From contig DASVHD010000038.1 of the NCBI GenBank assembly GCA_036382775.1, positions 1-64,000 on the forward strand: 64,000 bases of DNA, in the 5' to 3' direction. A model generated the notes under the pieces. It was not told the DNA's origin and did no database searches. It saw only the letters and a program-made list of their open reading frames with translations. The stretch comes from a bacterium (GTDB lineage Bacteria; Hydrothermota; Tepidihabitantia; SM23-42; JAOAFX01). The first letter of the stretch is position 1, and each line of letters opens with the position of its first letter. Below, in pieces: positions 43,659 to 52,993 of this stretch. Both the position numbers and the translations under genes were made by a program.

Positions 43659-44342
43659 ATGGATTTCAAAAATCCTTATCAACTCGGATTGAAATACATA
43701 TCAAAAATATCAGCTGTAGCAATTATGCTCAGCATAAGCTGTATGACGTACTATAGGGAACGGACACCGGAAGAGATAGAACAGTTGAATCAGACAATAA
43801 CTCCATTGCCTGAAAGCTTACTTTCAATTCCAAAATTCAATGGAAAAGATACAATACCAATATTTTATTTTGAACAGGCTGGTCGTGGTTATAGTCATCC
43901 ATGGCTTGCATACATGTTATACAACGATGGTAAATTGGAATTTCTTTATATTTTTGAAGGTAAAAAAGGAGTATTCCAATATGGTTTTATAAGTAAAGAA
44001 GAAATGCAGGATTTTATTTACAAGTTAAATCAGATGGGTTTGTTTAACGTTAGTAACGAAAGTATAATTGAAAAGGAATATTATCCATATAAAGTTGGTT
44101 GTCTGGAGGCTTACTTTAGTGGAATGATGGCATATCCACCAAGAAGACCAGCAAGACTCGATGCTGGTGAGGATATAACAGTAGATGTCGAGTTATCAGG
44201 CTTAAAATATAAAATCAAATCTTATGATGTGTGGCGTGAAGTTAAACGGTTTCCAACTCTCATGGATGCAAAAATCCTTGCTGAAAGCATTGATTTTATT
44301 CAAGAATTTTTGGAAGCTAAAAGACATGAAATTAAAAAATAG
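43659..44342 (+). CDS. Membrane-anchored or lipoprotein-like protein, unknown
   Basis: The 227-residue product has a hydrophobic segment at residues about 14-28 ending in LSISC, a possible lipobox. The mature part begins acidic, then shows strand-rich segments (YMLYNDGKLEFLYIFEGKKGVFQYGFISKEEM) like a small periplasmic domain, and ends in a lysine-rich helix. Family unknown. GGAGAG precedes the ATG. Next gene follows after 30 bases; the two probably form one transcript. Confidence 0.65.
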   Translation: MDFKNPYQLGLKYISKISAVAIMLSISCMTYYRERTPEEIEQLNQTITPLPESLLSIPKFNGKDTIPIFYFEQAGRGYSHPWLAYMLYNDGKLEFLYIFEGKKGVFQYGFISKEEMQDFIYKLNQMGLFNVSNESIIEKEYYPYKVGCLEAYFSGMMAYPPRRPARLDAGEDITVDVELSGLKYKIKSYDVWREVKRFPTLMDAKILAESIDFIQEFLEAKRHEIKK

Positions 44343-44372
44343 TTTAAACAGATCATTTATCATTGAATAAGT

Positions 44373-45029
44373 ATGAATAATATTATAATGAAATTTCTAT
44401 TATTAATTCTATTAATGCAGATAACGATGATCGATTGCTGCATGAAAAATGTTGTGAATGAAAATTTAGAAGAGGATATTGATTATACACAATATGAAAA
44501 TAATATAGTAAGTGATAATGATGATTATGAAATATATTCTGTCCTTTTAAATGGATATTATGATGAAGAAAATAGCGGCATTATCGTCATTGACGAGATT
44601 ACCGCATGTTTAGGCGAAGATTATTATGAATTCTTTCATTTAAAAGAAACAATTAACTCGTTTATTGAGGAAAACGGGATAAATGATTCATCTCTATTTA
44701 ATAACTTCTATGTGGCAAACTTAATATCATATAGACTTTTAAATCGCTTTTCCGTTACTGACAGTATTTTCTTGCTTACACTGAAGGATTGTAAAAAATT
44801 GGGTAAACAACATTTCTGGAAGAATTTTCATAAAAAATATTCTAAAAAGCATAGATGGAACTCATTATTCGATTTATCCAGGGTTGGTTTCAATGATGAT
44901 AGAACATATGCATTGGTTTATTGTTCCTGGGGCTGCGATACTATGGCTGGAGCAGGTTTTATTTCTTTATTCGTTAAAAAAGAAGGTAAATGGTATTGGA
45001 TAGCTGATAAAGTGATTTGGGAAACATGA
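44373..45029 (+). CDS. Putative lipoprotein, unknown
   Basis: A 218-residue product with an N-terminal hydrophobic segment (IIMKFLLLILLMQITMIDCC), very acidic residues 30-60 and a compact C-terminal domain: LSRVGFNDDRTYALVYC, a conserved-looking Trp-Gly-Cys segment and SLFVKKEGKWYWIADK. That last pattern occurs in many secreted hypotheticals. No promoter of its own is clear. Confidence 0.6.
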   Translation: MNNIIMKFLLLILLMQITMIDCCMKNVVNENLEEDIDYTQYENNIVSDNDDYEIYSVLLNGYYDEENSGIIVIDEITACLGEDYYEFFHLKETINSFIEENGINDSSLFNNFYVANLISYRLLNRFSVTDSIFLLTLKDCKKLGKQHFWKNFHKKYSKKHRWNSLFDLSRVGFNDDRTYALVYCSWGCDTMAGAGFISLFVKKEGKWYWIADKVIWET

Positions 45030-45210
45030 TGTTAAATTCAAAATTTACCATAAAATAGTGGTTTTTGAATTCGTGAAATGATTGGGGAAATTTTGAGGGT
45101 GTGGATCATAGCCCCGGATCAGCATAAGAGCTTATATAATGTACATCTTAACTATAATACAACACTTGCGAGCTGTCTGGCAACTCAAATCGATCGCATT
45201 TTAGTTGTCA

Positions 45211-45636
45211 TTATTGTTTTTTAATAATAATCTTAGTATTTGACACAGCACTGTCGATTTTTGAAAAAATCAAAGGAATATCAATTTTATCATTATCAGC
45301 ATGAATTTCTTCTTTTAAAATACTATCTACGATCGGGATGAATATCTTTTTGGCATCATCAAAACCATATCGGTATTTTAACTCATAAAATTGATGTGCT
45401 AGTTCGCTGATATAATGATCCGTTAATATAATACCCTGGTTATCTCGTGTATATTTTTTACTCACATCAGAAAAAATCATAGGTAATTTTTCTTGAGACC
45501 ATCCCCTTTGTTGCATAGATATATATTCTGGATATGTACATATCAATACAAGAAGCCCAAGACCAATAAAAACGAAAATTATTACTCTTTTACTTGTTCT
45601 CTTAGATTTTTGCTTTTTTTCTACATCGTTTGGCAT
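45211..45636 (-). CDS. Single-pass membrane protein, probable leaderless transcript
   Basis: A 141-residue product: basic lysine-rich N-terminus, one membrane helix at about 18-35 (VIIFVFIGLGLLVLIC) and a helical extracytoplasmic part of about 100 residues. No family recognised. The predicted -10 box TATAAT (45647-45642) ends 5 bases before the ATG at 45636, and no Shine-Dalgarno fits, so the mRNA probably starts at the start codon. Confidence 0.65.
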   Translation of the reverse strand: MPNDVEKKQKSKRTSKRVIIFVFIGLGLLVLICTYPEYISMQQRGWSQEKLPMIFSDVSKKYTRDNQGIILTDHYISELAHQFYELKYRYGFDDAKKIFIPIVDSILKEEIHADNDKIDIPLIFSKIDSAVSNTKIIIKKQ

Positions 45637-45641
45637 GAATT

Positions 45642-45669
45642 ATTATATGGTTGGCCAAAATATTGTCAA
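45642..45669 (-). promoter_or_regulatory. Sigma70-type promoter placed for a leaderless mRNA
   Basis: TTGACA at 45669-45664 and TATAAT at 45647-45642, spacing 16, both perfect. The start codon follows after 5 bases. Confidence 0.75.
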
Positions 45670-45734
45670 TAAGCATTATCTCCCGATTTTGACTGAAACT
45701 AGTTGATCGGACTAATAGTCCTTACAAAAGCCGG

Positions 45735-45762
45735 TTGACATTAGATGGCAAGATAGTATAAT
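45735..45762 (+). promoter_or_regulatory. Sigma70-type promoter
   Basis: TTGACA at 45735-45740, TATAAT at 45757-45762, spacing 16, 57 bases before the gene at 45819. Confidence 0.75.
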
Positions 45763-45818
45763 TATACGACAGGAGAGAAAGAAATTATGGTTTGTAATAA
45801 TTCATTTAGGAGATAGAG

Positions 45819-47195
45819 ATGGAAAGCGCAGCAAATTCGATTGATGAAGAGCTGAAAAAAATTAAAGATTTCGTAAATAGCGATATATTAACTGTAAAAG
45901 GATTATTTTTAAATTCATACAGACTCATTAAAACTCAAGGGATGACTTTAATCGAGTTTCAAATCGTACTGCAGTGTATTAATTTGGTGTTATTCGTCAT
46001 TGGAAGATCTTTGCAGCTGAAATGGTTGTTCTTTTTATATACTATACCCAATATTTTTATTGGCGCAATTTTATTTCTTATGCCAATAATTGCATTGGCG
46101 CAAATTTATGAACATGGCGACTTTAATATAAAAGATACGCTTCTATTTTCATACAAGAAAAGCTTGAAATATATCGTAACATTTTTGCTTCCAGTGATAT
46201 TGTTGGGTTTGATATTTGGGATTGCAGCAATGATTTTAGGGTTGCCAATTGGACTGCTGGGGTTACCAGTCGGTTTTGCGTTTCTTATAATCGTGCTTCT
46301 TGCTATTGCTGTATTTCTCTGGTTGATTGTGCCTTTGTTTTTATTGCCTTATCTTTTAGTGTGCAGTGATTATTATGGTCTCAAGGCCATTAGAATTGCC
46401 AATAGAATAACCAGTCGATATGGATCATATTTATTTTATTATTATATGATTATTAGTTTTTTGATCATTGTAGTCGGTATACCTTCCGCTGTTTTGTTAA
46501 GTAAAAACTATTTTACAGGTTATATTCTTTCGATCCCGGTTTCCATAATTGGCCTTTATGGATGGGCTTATGGCTTGCTGATATATAAACACATTGTCAA
46601 TAAAGTAAGCGAACAAAATCTTGCATTACTGGCTGGCAATGTACTGCAGGGTCGTCTATTTGAGCTTGACAAAACAGAGCCAAAAGATAGTCTGTTCTAT
46701 GACACCCGCGGTTATCTATTTTTAGAATTTAAGGAATATGACAATGCCATCGCGGAATTTAATCATGCCTTAGCATTGGATGAAAACAGCAAAGATTCAT
46801 ATATCGGTTTAGCACTATCGCATTTTATCCTCGGTCAGAAAGATAAAGCCAAAGAGTATTATAGAAAAGCGATTATTCTAGATCCGAGGTATAAAAGCAA
46901 GATAAAAATAAACGAATTAAAGAACGAGGGATTTTCATATACAAAAAAACATCTAAATATAATGCACCTGATACTGGCTGATATACATATTGAGATAAAG
47001 GACAAAACCATACAAATACATTGTCCATTTTGTGGAAAACAGACACAGAGTAGCAATAATAAATGTCCCCATTGCAATAAAGATATTAATATTAAAAATA
47101 AGGATTCAAAATATACCTGTAATGTATGCGGAGAATTTGCAAATGAAGATGCTCAGTACTGCTGGTATTGCGGTGAAAGGTTTGAAGATGCGTAA
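45819..47195 (+). CDS. Membrane protein with TPR repeats and two zinc ribbons
   Basis: The 458-residue protein has about six membrane helices (residues about 45-270), a cytoplasmic TPR pair at about 290-350 (DTRGYLFLEFKEYDNAIAEF, YIGLALSHFILGQKDKAKEYY), and a C-terminal tail with two zinc-ribbon-like clusters: CPFCGKQ...CPHCNK and CNVCGEF...CWYCGERF. The combination of transporter-like membrane part and zinc ribbons recalls uncharacterised DUF-type glycerophosphoryl membrane proteins. AGGAGATAGAG precedes the ATG. The next gene starts 59 bases downstream. Confidence 0.75.
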   Translation: MESAANSIDEELKKIKDFVNSDILTVKGLFLNSYRLIKTQGMTLIEFQIVLQCINLVLFVIGRSLQLKWLFFLYTIPNIFIGAILFLMPIIALAQIYEHGDFNIKDTLLFSYKKSLKYIVTFLLPVILLGLIFGIAAMILGLPIGLLGLPVGFAFLIIVLLAIAVFLWLIVPLFLLPYLLVCSDYYGLKAIRIANRITSRYGSYLFYYYMIISFLIIVVGIPSAVLLSKNYFTGYILSIPVSIIGLYGWAYGLLIYKHIVNKVSEQNLALLAGNVLQGRLFELDKTEPKDSLFYDTRGYLFLEFKEYDNAIAEFNHALALDENSKDSYIGLALSHFILGQKDKAKEYYRKAIILDPRYKSKIKINELKNEGFSYTKKHLNIMHLILADIHIEIKDKTIQIHCPFCGKQTQSSNNKCPHCNKDINIKNKDSKYTCNVCGEFANEDAQYCWYCGERFEDA

Positions 47196-47254
47196 GTTAA
47201 AAAATGCTGAAAGTCAAATTTCAATATGCAATCCGAAAATAGAAAACTTAGACC

Positions 47255-47770
47255 ATGAACTATAAACTAATTCTTCAATTTTTCAGTAGATGCATACGAG
47301 ACATTCTCAAGGTGATCTTATTTATGAGTGGAATTATGGATTTTGCTATGGTGTCACGAAGTATTGTTGATAGGATAAGAGCGAAAGATAAAATAACGAT
47401 CATCTGTCTTTCCTTGTTAGTTATTTCTATAATAATTAGCATTCTCTTGCGAACCGTTATTCTGGTTCCTGTAATGATCATTCTTACAATAATTCTTATT
47501 TCAAAAATATCTCCAGCCAGTTCTATTGAAATTGATTTTGCTAATCAATCAGGTCGTCCACCAACCAGGGAAGAAAGCACTATTCTTACTCTTTATTATT
47601 TTCTTTGTATTACTTTGATTATCGCATTCTTTTTCCTTAATATTAGATTCCCGACATCACCATTATGGATATTTATTAGAATGGTAGTCTTTCTGCTTGC
47701 CTTAGGTCTTATCTACAAATACGTATTAATACGATATTTGCTTAATAACCATAAAAAATCTGGTGATTAA
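47255..47770 (+). CDS. Small multi-pass membrane protein, unknown
   Basis: 171 residues with about four membrane helices (about 48-66, 68-85, 112-130, 136-155) and short charged loops; the N-terminal 45 residues are amphipathic. No family recognised. It follows the zinc-ribbon membrane protein, probably in the same operon, and is closed by the terminator at 47823. Confidence 0.6.
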   Translation: MNYKLILQFFSRCIRDILKVILFMSGIMDFAMVSRSIVDRIRAKDKITIICLSLLVISIIISILLRTVILVPVMIILTIILISKISPASSIEIDFANQSGRPPTREESTILTLYYFLCITLIIAFFFLNIRFPTSPLWIFIRMVVFLLALGLIYKYVLIRYLLNNHKKSGD

Positions 47771-47822
47771 AGGATGTCCACTTAATGTATATTAATTAAA
47801 CCCAGTCGGATTTCTATGAAAC

Positions 47823-47850
47823 AAGGGGAGTGATTTTGGTCACTCCCCTT
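47823..47850 (+). terminator. Rho-independent terminator
   Basis: AAGGGGAGTGA pairs with TCACTCCCCTT around TTTTGG (11 bp) and is followed by TGCTTTTTTG. It ends the 45819-47770 operon. Confidence 0.85.
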
Positions 47851-47854
47851 TGCT

Positions 47855-47995
47855 TTTTTGTGTGGTATTTGTGTGGTGCATATGCCAAAATCAATGGTAT
47901 GGGTCAGAAATTACCGAAAAGATCAGAACACCGAAGATGACGGTCTGTCCTGCATCCGTGCGATTTTGAATGAGTTTTCGAAAGATACTAAGATT
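47855..47995 (+). repeat. GTGCCA-type dispersed repeat, copy R4
   Basis: GTGTGGTATTTGTGTGGTGC, ATTACCGAAAAGATCAGA and CCTGCATCCGTGCGATTTTG follow the order of R2, in the same place behind a strong hairpin as R1. The stretch 47771-48248 has no gene; it contains only this and the next repeat. Confidence 0.5.
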
Positions 47996-48042
47996 GAGGG
48001 TTTCGTTTTTTCCCCTCGATGCTACACTCGGGACGTTCCGAA

Positions 48043-48075
48043 GTCCGCTATGTCTACCAATTCCATCATCCCGGC
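48043..48075 (+). repeat. 33-bp dispersed repeat, copy 3
   Basis: Identical to 42634-42666 over 33 bases. In both places it is found 3' of a GTGCCA-type repeat copy, which suggests one composite element. Confidence 0.75.
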
Positions 48076-48248
48076 GGCTCGTAATTTCATCACTTTTTGC
48101 CCGTCAGCGAGAATGCGCCAGATTGCCCTGTGCCATTTCCCCCGTTCTTATATTAATGACAAATGAGACGGGACAAAAGTGTGCCATTTTCTACATTATA
48201 TCCAATCCTGGTTCGCCGGTCAACGGTCGCTATTGGCGCTTATTTTTT

Positions 48249-49532
48249 TCATATCATCCATAACGGAATGAAATATATTTCAGTTTTTATTTTAATTCTA
48301 TCAAGGTAATCCCTTGTAATCACCACTGCCCTCTTAGGTTTGAATTTTTCCATGAAATTTTTTAAAGAGGGCGGCACGTCAGGCTTGGTAAATCGTTGAA
48401 ATTTTATTTCCACCGGCATTGGCACGCGATTTTCGACCAGGACAAAATCCACTTCGTGCTGTTGTTTATCCCTCCAGAAATTAATATCAGTCAATGACAT
48501 TCTCTTCTTCAAAAACTCGCTGTAAAAAAAAGTCTCGGCCAAACATCCTGCGTCTTCCCTTTTATCCAAAGAGCGCGTGTCATTTATGTTTATGTTCCGC
48601 AGGCCGGTATCGCCGAAATACAGTTTGGGCATTTTTGTAATTTCTTTCTGCCGGTTGCGGTAATACGGTCTCAACGTGTTGATCACAAACGTTTTTTCTA
48701 ATAAGAATAAGTACTTCTCCAGATGACGTCTTTTAATGCCGGTCTCTTTGCCGACCTCGTTAAGGTTCAACAGACTGCCGTTTTGCACCGATAGAAACAT
48801 AATCAGACGGTTGAATTGAGGGATATTTTCCAGTTTTGCCAGGTCTTTGATGTCTTTCTGCACGTACGTGTTATGGATCTCTTTCAATCTCAGGATTCGG
48901 GCTTCGGTTTCATTGGTCAGTGAAGGCAAAGGATAGCCGCCGTAGATGATGAAATCCTCAAGAACCGGCTGAATTTTAGGGGTCAGGAGATGCTGGGCTT
49001 TGGCTAAATCAAAATGCCGCAATATCCTAAATAGATCGATACTTTCTTTATTCTCCCGGTATGGACTTTTTTTGAATGCCAGATATTCGGTAAAACTTAA
49101 CGGATAGATCGTGAAAACAATCTTCCTGCCCGTAAGGGCATCGGTGAATTTCTTTCTAATTTCAAAAGAAGATGAACCCGAAATTATCAATTTGATCTCC
49201 TGATGGTGATCGTGGATCAGTTTCAGAAATTTAGCCGGCTCGGGCAGATATTGAAACTCGTCGATAAAAACCTTGATTCTTTTCTTCGGATGCAGTTTTT
49301 GCGTGCTGAGATACTCCAGGAATTTATCAACGCCGCTCACTATCTGCAGGTTATAGGTATCTTCAAGGTCTAAGTATATGCATTCGTCGTCGGTCATTTC
49401 CCGCATCAGCAGTTTCATGATGCTCGATTTACCCACCTGCCGGGCGCCGAGCAGCACGATGATCTCGGGTTTATCGAGCCACTTCTTTATCGGTCCGAGA
49501 ATATCTCTGGGTAGAAGGATTATGCCATTCAT
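48249..49532 (-). CDS. AAA ATPase with DUF4143 (PD-D/ExK-like) domain
   Basis: The 427-residue product is a typical AAA_14/DUF4143 ATPase: Walker A GARQVGKSS (about 30-38), Walker B KVFIDEFQ (about 89), a sensor-like SGSSSFEIRKK, a winged-helix segment (about 260-290) and a C-terminal DUF4143 domain with VDFVLVENRVPMPVEIKFQ, matching the E/D...D...E-x-K nuclease-like core. Members are common singletons whose physiological role is unclear. Its own start lies at 49532; no partner genes are near. Confidence 0.88.
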   Translation of the reverse strand: MNGIILLPRDILGPIKKWLDKPEIIVLLGARQVGKSSIMKLLMREMTDDECIYLDLEDTYNLQIVSGVDKFLEYLSTQKLHPKKRIKVFIDEFQYLPEPAKFLKLIHDHHQEIKLIISGSSSFEIRKKFTDALTGRKIVFTIYPLSFTEYLAFKKSPYRENKESIDLFRILRHFDLAKAQHLLTPKIQPVLEDFIIYGGYPLPSLTNETEARILRLKEIHNTYVQKDIKDLAKLENIPQFNRLIMFLSVQNGSLLNLNEVGKETGIKRRHLEKYLFLLEKTFVINTLRPYYRNRQKEITKMPKLYFGDTGLRNININDTRSLDKREDAGCLAETFFYSEFLKKRMSLTDINFWRDKQQHEVDFVLVENRVPMPVEIKFQRFTKPDVPPSLKNFMEKFKPKRAVVITRDYLDRIKIKTEIYFIPLWMI

Positions 49533-49653
49533 GGGACTATTCTAACACAATATGTGAAAAAAGTCAAGACTTTTTTCACACTTATTGCAAAAAAAGTCGA
49601 TCTTTGCCTGACAGCAAAAACCCGCATAAAACCCCAAATATTCCAGCGATTAT

Positions 49654-51030
49654 TCATTTGACTTTTATGATCTTATTGACCATTTTACCATCTATCTGAA
49701 TAAAATAGACACCGGGTTTGATTATATTGGGCATTACGATTCGTCCAGTGATGTCAAAGACCCTGCATTTTTTGTCTTTTGGCAATTGCAGAGGACCACT
49801 GAAGATCGCTGGAAGCTTATTATTGTGCGGAGTGCAGATGACATTATTTTCCCTTATATGAGTTTCATCAGGCGCTGTTCTTACCAAGTAAATATCTCTA
49901 TCGCCAGTATAGACTGATTCTTTATATCCACTGATTATGTATCCATTATCCGAAGTTGTTTGAACACAATATCCTTCATCCATGAAATCCGCTTCGCCAT
50001 ATGTTGCAGACCAAAGTAAATTCCCCCATGGATCAACCCTTATTAAGTATACATCGGTGTTTCCCATACCATAAGAATTAGTTCCGCCGCAGATAATATA
50101 TCCATTATCCTGTGTCTGTTGAACTGAAAAGCCTACTTCGCTTGCAGAACCACCGTATGTCTTGGACCAGGTTGTATCGCCGTTGGAGTTTGTTTTAACC
50201 AAATAAACGTCCCCGGCTCCCGCGCCGAATGATGTTGTTAATCCGACCATTATAAAACCACTGTCCAAGGTCTGTTGTGCAGAATAGCATACATCCATGC
50301 TGTCTCCACCATAGGTTCTGGTCCATAACGTATCGCCCAAAGAATCTGTTTTTATAAGATAAAAATCAACAGACCCGGCTCCAGACGAAATAGTCCAACC
50401 TGCAATCATAAATCCGCCATCATAAGTTTGCTGCACATGAGAACCTACATCTACGTTATCTCCTCCATACGTTTTTGACCAAACTATACTTCCAACATTA
50501 TCTGTTTTTATCAGGTAGACATCACCGAAAGAATCACTAAGTGATTCGGTAACACCAGCAATAATGTAGCCATTACCTGCGACTTCCGCAACATCCCAAG
50601 CAAAATCGTAATCTAAGCCACCATATGTACTGGTCCATAGTGCATCACCCTGTTGGTTGATCTTAAGTAAATAAATATCGTGGCCGCCAGCGCCATATGA
50701 AGTGGTCCAGCCAACTATAACATAGCAATTATCTGATGTTTTCTCAACGCTTGTAGCCAATTCGTCATTACTCCCACCATAGCATCTTGTCCATACAGTG
50801 TCGCCGTTAGCATCTGTTTTTATTATGTATATTTGATAGTTATCGTTACCATACAAATTCGTCTCACCGCAGACTACATAACCACCATCATTTGCTTGTT
50901 TTATCGAATAGCCTTCATCCCAGTCCGATTTATTGTAGATTCTTGTCCATAATGTATCCGGTGCTTGGGCAGGAAGGATGAGTGGTAGAAGCATGCCTAC
51001 AATTAATTTCAAGATATTGTACGTCTTCAT
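49654..51030 (-). CDS. Secreted beta-propeller repeat protein with short T9SS-like end
   Basis: The 458-residue product has a signal peptide (LKLIVGMLLPLILPAQA) and about seven tandem units of 50-57 residues with the pattern W-S/T-K/R-T-Y-G-G...G-x-x-V-Q-Q-T-x-D-x-G-Y-I-I...D-V/I-Y-L-V/I-K-T, forming a beta-propeller. Residues about 400-458 give a reduced T9SS tail (CRVFDITGR, IKPGVYFIQI). It is likely exported to the surface. GAGGA precedes the ATG. Single-gene unit with its promoter at 51047-51074. Confidence 0.8.
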   Translation of the reverse strand: MKTYNILKLIVGMLLPLILPAQAPDTLWTRIYNKSDWDEGYSIKQANDGGYVVCGETNLYGNDNYQIYIIKTDANGDTVWTRCYGGSNDELATSVEKTSDNCYVIVGWTTSYGAGGHDIYLLKINQQGDALWTSTYGGLDYDFAWDVAEVAGNGYIIAGVTESLSDSFGDVYLIKTDNVGSIVWSKTYGGDNVDVGSHVQQTYDGGFMIAGWTISSGAGSVDFYLIKTDSLGDTLWTRTYGGDSMDVCYSAQQTLDSGFIMVGLTTSFGAGAGDVYLVKTNSNGDTTWSKTYGGSASEVGFSVQQTQDNGYIICGGTNSYGMGNTDVYLIRVDPWGNLLWSATYGEADFMDEGYCVQTTSDNGYIISGYKESVYTGDRDIYLVRTAPDETHIRENNVICTPHNNKLPAIFSGPLQLPKDKKCRVFDITGRIVMPNIIKPGVYFIQIDGKMVNKIIKVK

Positions 51031-51046
51031 GACTATTCCTCAATTC

Positions 51047-51074
51047 ATTATAAGTCATATCACAAAGAAATCAA
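51047..51074 (-). promoter_or_regulatory. Sigma70-type promoter (minus strand)
   Basis: TTGATT at 51074-51069 and TATAAT at 51052-51047, spacing 16, 16 bases upstream of the ATG of the propeller gene. Confidence 0.7.
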
Positions 51075-51102
51075 GGGTGAAAATGATAGTAAAGGAGACT
51101 GA

Positions 51103-51196
51103 GATTGCTTCGTACGAAAATCGCTCGCAATGACAAACGTGAGACTGCGCTTACTTCGCCCGCCACATCGATTGGCGGACTCGCAATGACGGAAAA
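51103..51196. repeat. Dispersed GATTGCTTCG/CGCAATGAC repeat
   Basis: GAGATTGCTTCGTACG, TCGCTCGCAATGAC and GGACTCGCAATGACGG recur in the same stretch in direct and near-inverted form. The type is common in intergenic DNA of uncultured bacteria. It lies between two divergent genes, in a stretch otherwise carrying only their promoters. Confidence 0.6.
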
Positions 51197-51277
51197 GTGA
51201 GATCATTAAAAATGTTAGTTATTAAGTAAATAAGTTGTTATGTATTTAATAACAATACATCTCTGATATTTTCATAA

Positions 51278-51305
51278 TTGACAATAGATTAAAAAAGACT
51301 AAACT
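51278..51305 (+). promoter_or_regulatory. Sigma70-type promoter of TPR lipoprotein gene
   Basis: TTGACA at 51278-51283 and TAAACT at 51300-51305, spacing 16, 37 bases before the ATG; AAAGGAG lies in between. Confidence 0.65.
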
Positions 51306-51342
51306 TGTAATCAGACAGATAGACAAATAGAAAGGAGAAGAA

Positions 51343-52782
51343 ATGCGTAACATAACCGGCAAGACATGCTATTTGATTATTGCATTATCGCTTTTATTTT
51401 TCGTTGGCTGCAAAGAGAAGGGTTCCAATGAATTGACCAAAGGAATATTTCTCCAAACCGACAGTAAATACATGGAAGCGATCACCTGTTTCGACGAAGC
51501 CATCGAAGCAAATCCCTCATTGCTGCCCGCTTACAGTAATATGATGGAATGCTGGTTCCAGCTGGAAAAAGGCGATTCCATTGTTAAGGCTTATGAGAAG
51601 ATCTACAATAACAATAAAGACAATCCGGTCAATTCGTTCGCTTACGGGTGCGCGTTGAAATTGTCCGGGGAGCTGGATTCGTCATTGGTTTATTTAAATC
51701 AAGCATTAAATCATGGCTTAAAAGAATCACGGATTTATTGTGAAATTGGAAATATTTTTGATATTAGAAATGATACATCAAAAGCAAGAGAATTTTATGA
51801 GAAATCCGGTGAGGGTGACGCTGTCATCGGACTTGCTTCCTACGAATCCGACGAGAAGAAAAAAGTTGAATACTATGTTAAGTCGATAGACAAACTTATT
51901 AATAAAGCCAGCGGGTATTATACCCTGGGTTTGTTTTATTCAAAAAAAGGAAAGAATAAAGAAGCAATGGAGTGGTTTAAAAAAGTTAGTGATTGGGGAT
52001 TCAAGAAAAACATCAAATGCTGGCAGAATATGCATCTTGCCGCTCCATTAGTATATTTAGCGGATGAATTTACCGCTCAAGTTCTGATTGATGTAGCGAT
52101 CGAAAAATACAAGGAAGCATTGCAGTTGAAAGATGACTGGGCTTATGCTCACAGTAAATTGGCCTGGGCATATTATAAAAAAGCCGATTATGATAATGCC
52201 ATTAAGGAATGCGAGCGAGCAAAGCAGTTAAGCACTAACCATGCGCTTGCATTAAATACTCTGGCGGCTATTTACACAAACAAGAATGAATCTGCTTTGG
52301 CTGAGACGTATTATCAAAAACTCATGAAAATCGATCCCTGTGGGTTTGATTATAACAATCTGGCAATATTGTATACCAATAGAAAGGAATATGATAAAGC
52401 ACTTGCGGTAGTTGATAAAGGATCAAGGATACGTCCCCGAGATTATCATTATCCTTATTTGAAAGGCAATATATGTTTTGTACAAAAAAAATATGATGAA
52501 GCGATAAATGACTACCGTCAAGCATTGTCACCTAAATCTAACGATAACTTCTTCAACTGCGATCTATATCAGGTGTATACAAAAGCATTTGTAATGCGAG
52601 ACCTGCTAAAGAGCAAATATCTACCAAGAGCCACAAAGGACACTTGCTTATTATATGCTAAAAAAGCCATCGCCGCTGACCCGGAAAATATAAGGGCACA
52701 GGTATTATATAATACAATTTTAAATTTTAAAACTAAAGAAGATATACCAATAAAAAGGAAGGCTAAATTAATAAGAAAATAG
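51343..52782 (+). CDS. TPR-repeat lipoprotein
   Basis: The 479-residue product has a lipobox FFVGC (Cys 23) after a hydrophobic core. Residues about 35-470 hold around nine to ten tetratricopeptide repeats (e.g. AYSNMMECWFQLEKG, AHSKLAWAYYKKADYDNAIKEC, ALNTLAAIYTNKNESALAETYY). It is expected at the periplasmic face of a membrane, as a scaffold for protein complexes. No enzyme domain. AAAGGAGAAG precedes the ATG. Confidence 0.85.
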   Translation: MRNITGKTCYLIIALSLLFFVGCKEKGSNELTKGIFLQTDSKYMEAITCFDEAIEANPSLLPAYSNMMECWFQLEKGDSIVKAYEKIYNNNKDNPVNSFAYGCALKLSGELDSSLVYLNQALNHGLKESRIYCEIGNIFDIRNDTSKAREFYEKSGEGDAVIGLASYESDEKKKVEYYVKSIDKLINKASGYYTLGLFYSKKGKNKEAMEWFKKVSDWGFKKNIKCWQNMHLAAPLVYLADEFTAQVLIDVAIEKYKEALQLKDDWAYAHSKLAWAYYKKADYDNAIKECERAKQLSTNHALALNTLAAIYTNKNESALAETYYQKLMKIDPCGFDYNNLAILYTNRKEYDKALAVVDKGSRIRPRDYHYPYLKGNICFVQKKYDEAINDYRQALSPKSNDNFFNCDLYQVYTKAFVMRDLLKSKYLPRATKDTCLLYAKKAIAADPENIRAQVLYNTILNFKTKEDIPIKRKAKLIRK

Positions 52783-52877
52783 GAGATTGATTTAGCCGCT
52801 CCCCTATCGTTTGCGAAGTATTGGGGTCAAATCTTCAATCTTCAATTTTGACCTATTATAATACCTGCTAAAATACT

Positions 52878-52930
52878 GGATTCCCGCTGCAGTTTATCCC
52901 TGCGGAAGCAGGGGCGGGAATGACAAAGCG
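52878..52930. repeat. REP-like inverted repeat
   Basis: GGATTCCCGCTGCAG ... CTGCGGAAGCAGGGGCGGG ending in AATGAC. The arms are complementary (GATTCCCGC/GCGGGAATG) and match the element at 42921-42946. It lies in the gap between the TPR lipoprotein and the convergent NtrC-type gene and may help termination. Confidence 0.6.
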
Positions 52931-52993
52931 TAATTATGTTAATTACATATTTACACAATTACTCAATAACTATCTTTTATCCTTTTATCTGTT

